Positions 17,227-26,584 are shown, counted from the stretch's first letter. The stretch: DNA of 64,000 nucleotides from an uncultured Bacteroidales bacterium (GCA_934699095.1 CAKUVI010000002.1:124001-188000); one strand, 5' to 3'. The notes: a model not told the origin generated them from the sequence alone. Translations and numbers: made by a program.

Positions 17227-18405
17227 TTAAAGTTCTTTAAGCACAGAGTCGATCGTTTCAAACACGTAATGGTCTTTGTCGAAAACTTCCTTAAAGGTCT
17301 CTTTGGCTTTCAAAAAATACAGTTTTGCCTTTTCCTTGTCTTTCGTCATACAATTTTTAGCGATGTAGAAGTACAAGTTTCCGGTGACTTTTTTGTTGTC
17401 TTTGAAATTTTTCAGCTGATTTTCGTAGAAAGTAACCAATTCGTCGGATTTTCCACTGGAAGTATATTCCCATTCCAGCATGTCGTAGATGGTTGGGCTC
17501 TCGGGTGAAATGTTAAGTAGTCTTGTTGCTGTTTTCTCTGCTTTTTTGTTGCCTGTAGTGAGGTAGAGATAAAGAAGTTTACTAAGTGTGTGATGATAAT
17601 TGGGGTACAGCTTGTCGGACAGCTCCAAGTACTTGATGGCATCCTTATTGTTGTCGTCAATCAGGAGGGAACCCACCATAAAAGCCGCATCGGCTTTCAT
17701 CTCAGAGTCTTTGTAGAGATTAAGAGCGGTTTTCGCATGCTCCAATGCCTTATCCCTCAGTGTGTCAAACAAGGCGTAAGCCAAGTCGTAGTGCGCATCA
17801 GGGTTCTTCGGGTCCAGTTCTACAGCTTTGCTGAGTGGATAGACTGCATCGTGAAACCTTTCTGAAGACAAGTGGAAGATTCCCAAGTTGAAATATGTGT
17901 CATAGTCGGCACATCCACCGGATATTGCCATGTTGCTGTGTTCTTCGAACAACGAGGACACCTCTTCGGAGGACTTAAGCCAGAGATTGCCGTAGGAGTT
18001 CATCACTTCATTGTAGTAACAGGCAAGACCTTTGTGTAATCCGCAGTTGCTCGGGTCGGTTGACAATAGGTCAAGCAGCAGACTGTCAACAGGGAGGAAG
18101 AACATGCTGAACGTGCCGTTTTGCCCCCGGTAGTCCATTATGCTCTCGTTTTTTTCAAGGTCTTTCAGTGCGAAAGCCCTGTGCATCAGGCTCGAGACAT
18201 AGTAGTTGAGGACGATATCCTCTTTCATGAGGAGAATCTCGGGGATTTTGTTGTCAGGATCGTATTTGTCAAGAAGAGTGAATGCTGACTCGTATTTTTT
18301 TGAGTTGACAAGCGATTGTGCTGCTTTCTGGATTTCGGACTGGATTTGGGCGAATCCAAAGACAGTGACTGCAAGAAGTGCTATTAGGGCCAATGTTTTT
18401 TTCAT
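17227..18405 (-). CDS. Exported TPR-repeat protein
   Basis: From ATG 18403-18405 the protein is 392 residues with signal peptide MKKTLALIALLAVTVFGFAQ. Two clear TPR units appear mid-protein (CADYDTYFNLGIFHLSSERF and DAVYPLSKAVELDPKNPDAH), with more helical repeats around them. The frame opens 12 codons earlier, but those residues precede the signal peptide and are unlikely to be translated. Probably a periplasmic scaffold; no specific partner can be named. It precedes the second TPR gene on the same strand. Confidence 0.82.
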   Translation of the reverse strand: MKKTLALIALLAVTVFGFAQIQSEIQKAAQSLVNSKKYESAFTLLDKYDPDNKIPEILLMKEDIVLNYYVSSLMHRAFALKDLEKNESIMDYRGQNGTFSMFFLPVDSLLLDLLSTDPSNCGLHKGLACYYNEVMNSYGNLWLKSSEEVSSLFEEHSNMAISGGCADYDTYFNLGIFHLSSERFHDAVYPLSKAVELDPKNPDAHYDLAYALFDTLRDKALEHAKTALNLYKDSEMKADAAFMVGSLLIDDNNKDAIKYLELSDKLYPNYHHTLSKLLYLYLTTGNKKAEKTATRLLNISPESPTIYDMLEWEYTSSGKSDELVTFYENQLKNFKDNKKVTGNLYFYIAKNCMTKDKEKAKLYFLKAKETFKEVFDKDHYVFETIDSVLKEL

Positions 18406-18428
18406 AAGAAAGATTTTAAAATTGATGT

Positions 18429-18437
18429 GCAAAGTTA
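18429..18437 (-). promoter_or_regulatory. -7 element for the exported TPR gene
   Basis: TAACTTTGC on the minus strand, 24 bases before the ATG, fits the -7 consensus; no convincing TTTG was found at the usual distance. Confidence 0.45.
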
Positions 18438-18499
18438 TCATAAATAATACACTTTTGGTGAAAGGTTACAATTTTGTTGAAAAATTTTTTTAAGTATTG

Positions 18500-18530
18500 C
18501 TTGTTTGAATTGATATTATTTATATTTTTG
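18500..18530 (+). promoter_or_regulatory. Promoter for the DUF2851 gene
   Basis: TATTTTTG (18523-18530) with CTTG (18500-18503) 19 bases upstream. It lies 31 bases before the ATG. Confidence 0.55.
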
Positions 18531-18560
18531 CAAAATAATAGAAAATAAAATATTAATATT

Positions 18561-19859
18561 ATGAATGAATTCTTTTTGCATTGGGTGTGGAAGCACAGAC
18601 AGTTTGATTTTCTGAAGGCGGAGACCACGGACGGAGAGTCTTTGTCGATAGTGTATCCTGGAGTCGGAAATCCTGATGCCGGGCCTGATTTTCAGGATGC
18701 GGTGGTCGAGATTGGAGGGATTCGGTGGTACGGGAATGTGGAAATACATGTCCGCAGTTCCGACTGGTTCAGGCACAGGCACCATTATGACGCCAAATAC
18801 AACACCGTGATACTGCACGTGGTGTATGAGGCGGACGCGACGGTAAGGGTGGGGGATTCGGAAGTTGTCCCGACGCTCGAGATGAAGGGCCTGATTCTTC
18901 CTGGGATGGTTGAGAAGTACAGGAAGCTGACAACCGGTCCTGACATTCTGGCGTGCCGGAACTATGTAGCCGGACTCGACAAGCTTTTGCTCACATCGCA
19001 GCAGACGCGGGTTCTTGTGGAGCGCCTCATGAAACGGCAGACCCGTTTGAACGAGCTTCTTAATAAATGCAGTTTCGATTGGAATGAGTTGATATATAGG
19101 ACGTTGGCAATTAGTTTTGGCTGCAAGACAAACGCCTACGGATTTGAATTTTTGTCGCAGAGCCTGCCATACAAGGTCGTGGGCAGGCATCTTGAGAGTT
19201 CGCTGCAGCTGGACGCTCTGTTGTTCGGAGTAGCTGGCTTTTTGAATGATCCGGACGGCAGCGAGTATATGGACAGGCTGAAATACGAGTATGAATATCT
19301 GCAGTACAAGTACCGTCTTTCGCCTATCAGCAGGAGCAACTGGAACCTTCTGAGGCTCCGTCCTCAGAACTTCCCGACGGTCAGGATAGCGCAGTTTGCC
19401 AGTCTTCTGCATTCGTCGGGCGGGCGTCTGCAGGAGCTTGTGTTGCAAGCCGACTACAATGCGCTCAGGATCTGGCTTTCGGTTGTGCCCGACGATTATT
19501 GGCGCACGCACTACCGGTTCGGCAAGGAGACAAGTTGTCATGGGGCGGCGCTCGGCGAGCAGACCGTGCATTCGGTTATCATCAACACGATAGTCCCGGT
19601 GCGCTTCTTTCACGGCACTTTCATGGGCGACGAGCGCATGCTGGAGGACGCGGTGGCCCTTTATGAGCACCTTCCTTTCGAGAACAACCGGCGCACTCGA
19701 GTGTACGATGGCTCGGGCTTCCCGATGAGGCACGCCGCAGACTCGCAGGCTCTTATGGAACTCCTGCAGGAATACTGCTCAAAGCGGCAGTGCTGCAGAT
19801 GCTCCGTGGGCGACAGGATAATGCGTGACATACGTGGCGAGGTTGAAAGCCTGAGTTGA
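18561..19859 (+). CDS. DUF2851 family protein
   Basis: A 432-residue cytoplasmic protein, recognised by its conserved N-terminal block: NEFFLHWVWKHRQFD, then GVGNPDAGPDFQDAVVEIG and WYGNVEIHVRSSDW, with HxxHxYDxKYNTVILHVVYE close behind. The C-terminus has a small cysteine cluster (YCSKRQCCRCSVGDRI). DUF2851 is near-universal in Bacteroidota and has no assigned function; the conserved Asp/Glu/His-rich block looks like a nuclease-type metal site, which is only a suggestion. Its codons are noticeably richer in G+C than the surrounding intergenic DNA. gyrB follows in the same direction but from its own promoter. Confidence 0.88.
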   Translation: MNEFFLHWVWKHRQFDFLKAETTDGESLSIVYPGVGNPDAGPDFQDAVVEIGGIRWYGNVEIHVRSSDWFRHRHHYDAKYNTVILHVVYEADATVRVGDSEVVPTLEMKGLILPGMVEKYRKLTTGPDILACRNYVAGLDKLLLTSQQTRVLVERLMKRQTRLNELLNKCSFDWNELIYRTLAISFGCKTNAYGFEFLSQSLPYKVVGRHLESSLQLDALLFGVAGFLNDPDGSEYMDRLKYEYEYLQYKYRLSPISRSNWNLLRLRPQNFPTVRIAQFASLLHSSGGRLQELVLQADYNALRIWLSVVPDDYWRTHYRFGKETSCHGAALGEQTVHSVIINTIVPVRFFHGTFMGDERMLEDAVALYEHLPFENNRRTRVYDGSGFPMRHAADSQALMELLQEYCSKRQCCRCSVGDRIMRDIRGEVESLS

Positions 19860-19877
19860 AAAAAACTGATTTTTAGG

Positions 19878-19908
19878 TTTGATATTCTCGGATTTTTTTG
19901 TATCTTTG
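19878..19908 (+). promoter_or_regulatory. Promoter for gyrB
   Basis: TTTG (19878-19881), exactly 19 bases, then TATCTTTG (19901-19908): a textbook Bacteroidota promoter. It starts 18 bases after the DUF2851 stop and gives a leader of about 30 bases before the gyrB ATG. Confidence 0.8.
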
Positions 19909-19942
19909 CAGGTTTTATTTAGAGAAGTAAAAACCATTAAGA

Positions 19943-21910
19943 ATGAGTGATTTAGAGAATAAAAACACATCAGAAGAGACCTATAGTGCAAGTAATATTC
20001 AGATTTTGGAAGGGCTTGAGGCTGTGCGCAAGCGTCCCGCCATGTACATTGGCGACGTTGGCGACCGCGGCTTGCACCATCTTGTCAACGAGGTCGTTGA
20101 CAACTCCATAGACGAGGCTCTTGCTGGATACTGCAACAACATAGAAGTCAAGATATTGGAAGACAATTCGATAAGTGTTTTGGACAACGGGCGCGGCATC
20201 CCAACCGACATGCATGAGAAAGAGAAGCGCTCCGCGCTGGAGGTAGTGATGACCGTGCTGCACGCCGGCGGCAAATTCAACAAGGACTCCTACAAGGTGT
20301 CCGGCGGTCTGCACGGCGTGGGCGTGTCATGCGTGAACGCGCTTTCCACACACCTTACAGCAGAGGTCTTCCGCGACGGAAAGCACTTCATTCAGGAGTA
20401 CGCCTTCGGCAAGCCACTCTATCCGGTCAATGTGATCGGCGAAAGCGACTACCGCGGCACCAAGATAACTTTCACTCCCGACAACACAATCTTCCACACG
20501 ACTGTTTACGACTTCAAACGCCTCTCGTACCGTCTCAAGGAACTGGCTTATCTCAACAAGGGAATCAGGATCTCTATCGAGGACTTGCGCACAACCGATG
20601 AAAACGGAGTGCACCCGAAAGAGGAGTATTACTCTGAGAACGGTCTCCGCGACTTCATAATGCACCTCGACGAGGGACGCACCAAGATCACCTCGCAGCC
20701 CATCTACATCGAGGGCGAACGCCAGGGTGTGCCAGTGGAAGTTGCAATGCAATATAACGACTCATACACCGAGAACATACATTCGTATGTCAACAACATC
20801 AACACTATAGAGGGCGGAACGCACCTCACGGGCTTCAGGATGGCCCTGACCCGCACCCTCAAGAAATACGCCGACGACAACAAACTGCTCGACAAGCTCG
20901 AGAAGAACAAGATCGAGATTTCCGGCGATGATTTCCGCGAAGGCCTCACTGCCATCATCTCCGTCAAGGTTGCGGAGCCACAGTTCGAGGGACAGACCAA
21001 GACAAAGCTCGGCAATAGCGAGATTGCCGGCGTGGTGAACCAAATGGTTGGCGAAATGCTCACCAACTACCTTGAGGAGAACCCGCGTGACGCCAAACAG
21101 ATCGTCGACAAGGTTGTGCTCGCAGCGCAAGCCCGCCATGCGGCCCGCAAAGCCCGTGAATTAGTGCAGCGCAAATCCGCCTTCAGCGGCTCCGGCCTCC
21201 CCGGAAAACTGGCCGACTGCTCCTCGAAAGACCCTTCAAAGTGCGAACTATTCCTCGTGGAGGGTGATTCTGCGGGCGGCACCGCAAAACAGGGCCGCGA
21301 CAGCCACTTCCAGGCCATACTTCCGCTCAGGGGAAAAATCCTCAATGTCGAGAAAGCCATGCAACACCGCATTTTTGAGAGCGAGGAGATAAAGAACATC
21401 TACACAGCACTCGGAGTGACAATCGGTACAGAGGACGACAGCAAGGCCCTCAACCTCTCCAAACTCCGCTACTACAAAGTCATCATCATGACCGATGCCG
21501 ACGTGGATGGTAGCCACATCGCCGCACTGATCCTTACCTTTTTCTTCCGCTTTATGCGAGAACTCATCGAAAAAGGCCACGTTTACCTCGCCACACCTCC
21601 ATTGTACGGCGTCAAAAAAGGCGACAAAATACAATATGCATGGAACGACGAAGAACGCGACCGCCTTACAGCTGAGGCTTCCGCCGGCGGCAGAAAGGTT
21701 CACGTACAACGCTACAAAGGTCTTGGTGAAATGAAGGACGACCAGCTGTGGGATACCACCATGGACCCTGCAAACCGTATGCTGCGACAAGTAACTATTG
21801 AGAACGCCGCCGAAGCCGACCGCATCTTCTCCATGCTGATGGGCGATGAGGTTCCGCCTCGCCGCGAATTCATCGAACAAAACGCTACTTACGCTAATAT
21901 AGATGCTTGA
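19943..21910 (+). CDS. gyrB: DNA gyrase subunit B
   Basis: ATPase subunit of gyrase, which introduces negative supercoils. The 655 residues contain the GHKL ATP site (EVVDNSIDEALAGYC, DNGRGIP, GLHGVGVSCVNALS), a transducer domain, and the TOPRIM motifs EGDSAGGTAKQGRDS and MTDADVDGSHIAALIL. The C-terminal GyrB tail (RYKGLGEMKDDQLWDTTMDP) is complete. Residues LEGLEAVRKRPAMYIGDVG match Bacteroidota GyrB better than ParE. ftsE follows 25 bases later. Confidence 0.96.
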   Translation: MSDLENKNTSEETYSASNIQILEGLEAVRKRPAMYIGDVGDRGLHHLVNEVVDNSIDEALAGYCNNIEVKILEDNSISVLDNGRGIPTDMHEKEKRSALEVVMTVLHAGGKFNKDSYKVSGGLHGVGVSCVNALSTHLTAEVFRDGKHFIQEYAFGKPLYPVNVIGESDYRGTKITFTPDNTIFHTTVYDFKRLSYRLKELAYLNKGIRISIEDLRTTDENGVHPKEEYYSENGLRDFIMHLDEGRTKITSQPIYIEGERQGVPVEVAMQYNDSYTENIHSYVNNINTIEGGTHLTGFRMALTRTLKKYADDNKLLDKLEKNKIEISGDDFREGLTAIISVKVAEPQFEGQTKTKLGNSEIAGVVNQMVGEMLTNYLEENPRDAKQIVDKVVLAAQARHAARKARELVQRKSAFSGSGLPGKLADCSSKDPSKCELFLVEGDSAGGTAKQGRDSHFQAILPLRGKILNVEKAMQHRIFESEEIKNIYTALGVTIGTEDDSKALNLSKLRYYKVIIMTDADVDGSHIAALILTFFFRFMRELIEKGHVYLATPPLYGVKKGDKIQYAWNDEERDRLTAEASAGGRKVHVQRYKGLGEMKDDQLWDTTMDPANRMLRQVTIENAAEADRIFSMLMGDEVPPRREFIEQNATYANIDA

Positions 21911-21934
21911 TTTTTAATTGTTTATATTATCATT

Positions 21935-22681
21935 ATGGAACAGAATGACGAATTAAAAACAACGGAAATAACTGAGAGCTCAGGGTCGGAAAATCCAATT
22001 CAAGCGACCCTCGCTCCTGTCATCTCTTTCAAGAATGTCAATATTCAGCAAAGGAAACTCCGCGTCTTGTCAGATATATCCTTCTCCATTAGCAAAGGTG
22101 AATTTGTATATCTCATCGGCAAGACCGGATCCGGAAAATCGTCAATTCTGAAAACACTTATCGGTGAGCTCAAGCCTGAAGGCGTCGAGGCCTCCATAAT
22201 AGGCTACGACCTTCTGAGACTCAAAAACAAACAAATACCTGATCTCAGAAAGAAACTCGGAGTAGTCTTCCAAGATTACCAACTTCTGCAAGACCGTACT
22301 ATTATCGATAACCTCATGTTCGTGCTCCGTGCAACTCGCTGGAAAGACAAAACCTCTATGCTTAACCGCTGCGAGGAGGTGCTGGAAATGGTCGGATTAT
22401 CTACAAAAGACTTTAAGTTACCCTCGCAACTGTCTGGCGGTGAGCAACAAAGAGTCTGTATAGCTCGTGCACTTCTCAATAATCCAGAACTGATTCTCGC
22501 TGATGAACCTACTGGCAACCTCGATCCTATAACTGCTGAAGATATCTTCAAAATCTTCTATAATATCAACCAAACTGGCACAACGGTTGTGATGGCAACC
22601 CATAATTTCTCCTTGATCGACAAGTTCCCTTCCCGCGCAATCTGCATTGAAGACGGAAAACTTATTGATTCAATGGTTTAA
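21935..22681 (+). CDS. ftsE: FtsE-type cell-division ABC ATPase
   Basis: A 248-residue ABC ATPase with Walker A GKTGSGKSS, the FtsE-type Q-loop GVVFQDYQLLQDRTI, signature LSGGEQQRV and Walker B LILADEPTGNLD. With FtsX, FtsE controls peptidoglycan hydrolases at the septum; the Bacteroidota form usually has an N-terminal extension, here about 28 polar residues before VISFKNVNI. No ftsX is adjacent; a glycosyltransferase gene starts two bases after the stop. A MacB- or LolD-like ATPase is the alternative, but the Q-loop favours FtsE. Confidence 0.85.
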   Translation: MEQNDELKTTEITESSGSENPIQATLAPVISFKNVNIQQRKLRVLSDISFSISKGEFVYLIGKTGSGKSSILKTLIGELKPEGVEASIIGYDLLRLKNKQIPDLRKKLGVVFQDYQLLQDRTIIDNLMFVLRATRWKDKTSMLNRCEEVLEMVGLSTKDFKLPSQLSGGEQQRVCIARALLNNPELILADEPTGNLDPITAEDIFKIFYNINQTGTTVVMATHNFSLIDKFPSRAICIEDGKLIDSMV

Positions 22682-22683
22682 TC

Positions 22684-23592
22684 ATGCTATCCGTCCTTAT
22701 CCCTGTCTATAATCAAGATGTTCGCGAGTTGGTGAGTGAACTTCATGCTCAACTGCTGTCTTGCTCTGTGCCTTTTGAAATCGTGATCGCCGATGACGCC
22801 TCTGACTTTGTATCAGTTGAAGATAATTCCAGTCTGTCTGATTTGGAGTGTGTTAGGGTTATTAACTTTACCCAAAATCAGGGTCGGTCAAAAATCCGTA
22901 ATTTTTTGGCTGACAAAGCCGTTTACCCTAATCTTATCATTCTTGACTGCGACGCATCTGTCTGTCGCGATTCTTTCATAGGTGCTTATCTTGATTTTTT
23001 AAGAAAAAATGATCTTTTCGGGAAAAAATATGCGGTTTTAGGTGGCGTTGCCTATCGTCATAAAACTCCAGACCACAATTTCCGTCTCAGATACAAATAC
23101 GGAAAACAAAGGGAGGAACGCACAGCCGCTGAACGAAACCAAAACCCTTACAAGGCGTTCACTCCGTTTAATCTTTTGATTGCCAAGTCTGTTTTCGAAA
23201 CTTGCAGATTTGACGAATCGCTAAAACAATATGGTTACGAGGATACATTCTTTGGAATTGAACTGAAGAACAATGGTATTCCTGTATATCATATTGATAA
23301 TCAGATGTTTCATGATGGTTTGGATAGCGATGAGACCTTCCTCGGCAAAGTCGAAAAATCATGTCAGAATCTCAAGATATTAATGGATGAGGGGAAAATA
23401 AATGAAGATTTTGTATCATGCAGCAATCTTCTTATAACATACAATAAGCTGAAAAGTAGTGTGTTGGGAAGATTGCTTTTGGGCGGGTTGGCTAAAAATA
23501 GTGGGATTTTGCGTTCAACTACACTTAAATTCTGTAGTTTGAGAGCTTTGGATTTGTATAAATTGTCATTAGTTGTAAAATTAAATATATAG
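22684..23592 (+). CDS. Family 2 glycosyltransferase
   Basis: The 302-residue protein starts with the GT-A fold strand LSVLIPVYNQDVREL, has the nucleotide-binding EIVIADDASD, the metal-site-like DCDAS, and a catalytic-type region YGYEDTFFGIEL. It is cytoplasmic or membrane-associated and would transfer a sugar from a nucleotide donor to a surface polysaccharide or lipid; the acceptor is unknown. The gene starts two bases after ftsE, so the two are cotranscribed, which would suit a cell-envelope role. Confidence 0.88.
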   Translation: MLSVLIPVYNQDVRELVSELHAQLLSCSVPFEIVIADDASDFVSVEDNSSLSDLECVRVINFTQNQGRSKIRNFLADKAVYPNLIILDCDASVCRDSFIGAYLDFLRKNDLFGKKYAVLGGVAYRHKTPDHNFRLRYKYGKQREERTAAERNQNPYKAFTPFNLLIAKSVFETCRFDESLKQYGYEDTFFGIELKNNGIPVYHIDNQMFHDGLDSDETFLGKVEKSCQNLKILMDEGKINEDFVSCSNLLITYNKLKSSVLGRLLLGGLAKNSGILRSTTLKFCSLRALDLYKLSLVVKLNI

Positions 23593-23597
23593 CAATT

Positions 23598-24152
23598 ATG
23601 AAGATGTATAACAGATTATTGGTGTTCTTGACTGTGTTATTCGTCAGTGTCGCAACATTGGTCAATGCTCAGGCTCCGTACAGAAACGGCATTGGAGTGT
23701 CCGTCGGCAACATGCAGGCACTCACATTCAAGACATTTGCTGGAAATCATTTCGCTTTCCAGGCGGATTTAGGTACAAAGTTTGTCACTACAACAGGTCG
23801 GTTCAATGGCTTCAACTTCAATGGTGTTGACATCTGGACTTTGGAGTTCAACCCTAATTTCATGTTTGAAGGCCGTTTATCCGGTAATCTTTACGGACTT
23901 GTTGGTTTGGGCGCAAGTATCGGATATAGCTGGAATACAATTAGATATCAGGGTGTCTTTGGCATTTGGCACACGCGTTCCGATTTCGGCAAGTGCGGTG
24001 CAAATGGCATTGTAGGTGTTGAGTACAAGTTCAAGGCTCCTCTCGCCATGCAGTTGGATTTCCGCCCGGGATACGGATGTCTATTCGCAAAACATTACGA
24101 TGCGCACTATTTCGACTGGAGCGTTAATCTCGGTGTCAGATACACATTTTAG
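23598..24152 (+). CDS. Small outer-membrane beta-barrel-like protein
   Basis: The 184-residue protein has a signal peptide (MKMYNRLLVFLTVLFVSVATLVNAQ) and alternating hydrophobic/polar strands rich in Gly, Phe and Tyr, ending in NLGVRYTF, a C-terminal Phe typical of outer-membrane barrels. The length fits an eight-stranded barrel. No family assigned. It starts five bases after the glycosyltransferase stop. Confidence 0.72.
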   Translation: MKMYNRLLVFLTVLFVSVATLVNAQAPYRNGIGVSVGNMQALTFKTFAGNHFAFQADLGTKFVTTTGRFNGFNFNGVDIWTLEFNPNFMFEGRLSGNLYGLVGLGASIGYSWNTIRYQGVFGIWHTRSDFGKCGANGIVGVEYKFKAPLAMQLDFRPGYGCLFAKHYDAHYFDWSVNLGVRYTF

Positions 24153-24214
24153 AGTTTTTTCACATAAAAAATGTTTTTAAGGTCGGAACAAATTTTTGTC
24201 CCGGCTCCAGCCAC

Positions 24215-24236
24215 CCCCTTCTGAATTCAGAAGGGG
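24215..24236 (+). terminator. Strong palindromic terminator after the barrel gene
   Basis: A perfect 22-bp palindrome (CCCCTTCTGAA / TTCAGAAGGGG) followed by a T-rich run, 60 bases after the barrel stop. It probably ends the gyrB-to-barrel transcription unit. Confidence 0.65.
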
Positions 24237-24938
24237 TTTGTTCGTTTATTTGTTGGCTTAATTTTAACATAGGTTTAAATTAAGCCAAATTTTCTCCTTT
24301 ACTTTCTTTGATAACCCTAAAGAAAATTGCGATTGAACGAGCAAAATAGAAGCTTGCTTCTATTTTAGAGTGTGAGCAATTTATCAAAAGTAAAACAAAG
24401 AAAGGGTTTGCGCTGAAGAAATATTTTCTAAAAATGGGGAAACCTTTCCGCTAAAGCAGCGAATAAATGAGCATAATAAAAGCTTGCTTTTATTATCGAA
24501 TGAGAGCAGCTTATTCAAAATTGCTAAACTTATTCCTGGGGTCAGGGCTCGTTGATTTTGCATCATATTTCTTATCGTTGCAATATGAAATCATATCGCA
24601 ACGCGCAATCAGTTCAGACAGACGCAATTTTTTAACGCGTAAACGTTTCACATTTTTAGACGAAAATATTTCTTAGGCGCGTTTTTAACTCTCCATCGGA
24701 GAGTTTGCAAGTTATCACGCACGTGGGCTGGCCGACATTGGGGGGCGGGTGGGATTTAATGTCGGCTTGATTTTTTGGTTACTTTTTACATAAACTGCTC
24801 TCGCTCGGAAAAGCAAGCAAGCTTTCTTTTCTCTCGCTTAACCGCAGTTCTGATAAAGCAAAAAGTAACATAAAACTGCTTAAATAAAACCCACGTTTTC
24901 TTATCGTACAGTCGTAAAAAAATAATGTTGCCAATACC

Positions 24939-24970
24939 TTTCCAAATCTCAAGTAAAAAGTGTATCTTTG
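24939..24970 (+). promoter_or_regulatory. Promoter for ruvX
   Basis: TATCTTTG (24963-24970), with a weak TTTC (24939-24942) about 20 bases upstream. The -7 box is only 17 bases before the chosen ruvX ATG, implying a very short leader, and it sets the start codon because the upstream part of the frame would not be transcribed. Confidence 0.65.
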
Positions 24971-24987
24971 CAGTCAATTTTTTTGAG

Positions 24988-25440
24988 ATGGGAAGAATAT
25001 TGGCTATAGACTATGGACAGAAAAGGGTAGGGTTCGCGGTGACCGATGAACTGCAAATATGCGCTCACGCGTTGGAGACTGTCCCTGTGGCGCAGGCATT
25101 CGATTTCCTGAAGAATTATCTGCAGAACGAGAATGTCTCCGTTGTTGTTGTTGGAGAGCCCCATAAACTTGACAACACACCGTCTGAGTCGTCGCGTTTC
25201 ATAGACCCGTTTGTGAACAGGCTTCGCAAGGAGCTGCCCAAGATATCCCCAGGTACGGAGCTCGCACGCATGGACGAGCGATTCACTTCGCGAATCGCCT
25301 TCCAGACGATGATAGATATCGGCCTCAAGAAAAAAGACCGCCAAAACAAAGCTCTGGTTGACAAAATGAGTGCTGCCATCATTCTTCAGTCTTATTTGGA
25401 ACAACAAGAAATACTAAAACAAAGAAATAACGAACAATGA
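24988..25440 (+). CDS. ruvX: RuvX/YqgF-family putative Holliday junction resolvase
   Basis: From ATG 24988 the protein is 150 residues, normal for the family. The RNase H-like fold shows in MGRILAIDYGQKRVGFAVTD, VVVVGEPH, and ARMDERFTSRIA, which carry the acidic residues used for metal binding. Known roles for the family are Holliday junction resolution and 5' processing of pre-16S rRNA. The frame opens 21 codons upstream, but the promoter lies inside that extension. The stop overlaps def (ATGA). Confidence 0.92.
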   Translation: MGRILAIDYGQKRVGFAVTDELQICAHALETVPVAQAFDFLKNYLQNENVSVVVVGEPHKLDNTPSESSRFIDPFVNRLRKELPKISPGTELARMDERFTSRIAFQTMIDIGLKKKDRQNKALVDKMSAAIILQSYLEQQEILKQRNNEQ

Positions 25441-25985
25441 TATTACCAGTTTTTTTATACGGGGAGCCTGTCCTCCGCAAGACAGCTAAGGAAATAGACC
25501 TTAACGACGAAAACCTGAAGACTTTCGTCGAGGATCTTTACGAAACAATGTACCATGCCGACGGTGTCGGGTTGGCCGCTCCGCAAGTGGGCAAGTCTGT
25601 GCGTGTGTTTGTGGTTGACTCCACTCCTTACAAGGAAATTTATCCAGATCATGAACCTTTCAAAGGCGCCTTCATCAACCCTGAGATAACCGACCGCTTC
25701 GGCTCTGATCTCCCATTCTCGGAAGGTTGCCTGAGCTTGCCTCAAATCAGTGAAGAGGTGATCAGAAAATCAGACATTCACATCAAGTACTATGACGAGA
25801 ACGGTGAGTTCCACGATTGCGATGTGAACGGTGTCCTGGCTCGCATAATTCAACACGAATATGACCATCTCGAAGGCAAAGTCTTCACCGACAACCTTCC
25901 ACAAATAAAAAAGATGGTGCTGAAAAGGAAACTCAACGACATCGCCAACGGCAAAGTCAAACCTGCATACAAGACCAAAAGATAA
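25437..25985 (+). CDS. def: Peptide deformylase
   Basis: Removes the formyl group from the initiator Met of nascent proteins. All three metal-site motifs are present in the 182 residues: GVGLAAPQVG, EGCLSLP (metal Cys) and QHEYDHLEG (two metal His and the catalytic Glu). Its start overlaps ruvX by four bases, and a lipoprotein gene follows 15 bases later, so all three are one operon. Confidence 0.97.
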   Translation: MILPVFLYGEPVLRKTAKEIDLNDENLKTFVEDLYETMYHADGVGLAAPQVGKSVRVFVVDSTPYKEIYPDHEPFKGAFINPEITDRFGSDLPFSEGCLSLPQISEEVIRKSDIHIKYYDENGEFHDCDVNGVLARIIQHEYDHLEGKVFTDNLPQIKKMVLKRKLNDIANGKVKPAYKTKR

Positions 25986-26000
25986 TTTCAAAGAATAGTG

Positions 26001-26564
26001 ATGAAGAAATTAATACCGATCATCTTGATTCCGTTTCTGTTTCTGTCTTGCAACCGGAACGCCAAGACTGACAGATCTGTGATGAACGAGGAAAAACAGT
26101 CGTTGGAAACATCCTACCGACATGCAGATTCCTTGTACGCCAAGTGCGGACGAATTGATTCCGCCGCTTTCACGGAATTCGTCAGCAAAACGTTGGACTA
26201 TGTTGAAAAACACCCCGATGATTCACTCTCGCCCGAGATGCTCTATAAAGCAGGTGTGGGCAGTATGATTCTGGCCAAAAGTGCAAAAAATGTGGTTTCA
26301 AGGGCTGAAAATGCCAAGAAAGGACTCGCAATCTACAATCAGTTCCAAGAATTGTATCCGCAACATGAAAGTGCAAAACTATGCTACTGGCAGCGCGCGA
26401 TCATTTACGACGATATTCTCGGGGATTGGCGCAGCGCCGAGACCGAATATCGTGATTTCATAAACAGATACCCTGATGATTCACTGACCCCTGGCTTCAT
26501 ACAATATCTCAAAATCCTCGGGAAAAGCCCTGAGGAAATTGAAGAACAACTCAATATCAAATAA
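26001..26564 (+). CDS. Lipoprotein with tetratricopeptide-like repeats (BamD/YbgF-like)
   Basis: From ATG 26001 (a GTG precedes it in frame) the protein is 187 residues. The signal ends in a lipobox, PFLFLSC, with lipidation at the Cys. The body has TPR-like helices with spacing seen in BamD and YbgF repeats: GLAIYNQFQELYPQHESAK and AETEYRDFINRYPDDSLTP. A role in outer-membrane assembly or as a periplasmic scaffold is possible, but it is shorter than BamD. It follows def closely. Confidence 0.75.
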   Translation: MKKLIPIILIPFLFLSCNRNAKTDRSVMNEEKQSLETSYRHADSLYAKCGRIDSAAFTEFVSKTLDYVEKHPDDSLSPEMLYKAGVGSMILAKSAKNVVSRAENAKKGLAIYNQFQELYPQHESAKLCYWQRAIIYDDILGDWRSAETEYRDFINRYPDDSLTPGFIQYLKILGKSPEEIEEQLNIK

Positions 26565-26584
26565 CTAAAACTAATTGATTTGCT

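Larger units (their letters stand above)
24153..24987. repeat. Gene-free palindrome array between the barrel gene and ruvX
   Basis: No credible gene is present. Besides the terminator, it holds a perfect 12-bp inverted repeat (TTGGCTTAATTT, 24253-24264 with 24277-24288); three similar imperfect palindromes (about 24298-24404, 24461-24516 and 24778-24869), the first two with a perfect 11-bp stem around an AAGCTTGCTT core and the third with AAGCAAGCAAGCTT; a hairpin at 24687-24705 like that at 798-822; and a 9-bp stem (GCCGACATT, 24731-24739 with 24758-24766) followed by TTGATTTTTT. They look like MITE- or REP-type elements or a stack of structured RNA elements. Confidence 0.6.

Noticed and set aside
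18516..19733. 405-codon open frame on the minus strand opposite the DUF2851 gene
   Set aside because: Arg/His/Pro-rich translation with no recognisable domain; it mirrors the G+C-rich codons of a well-recognised gene on the other strand.
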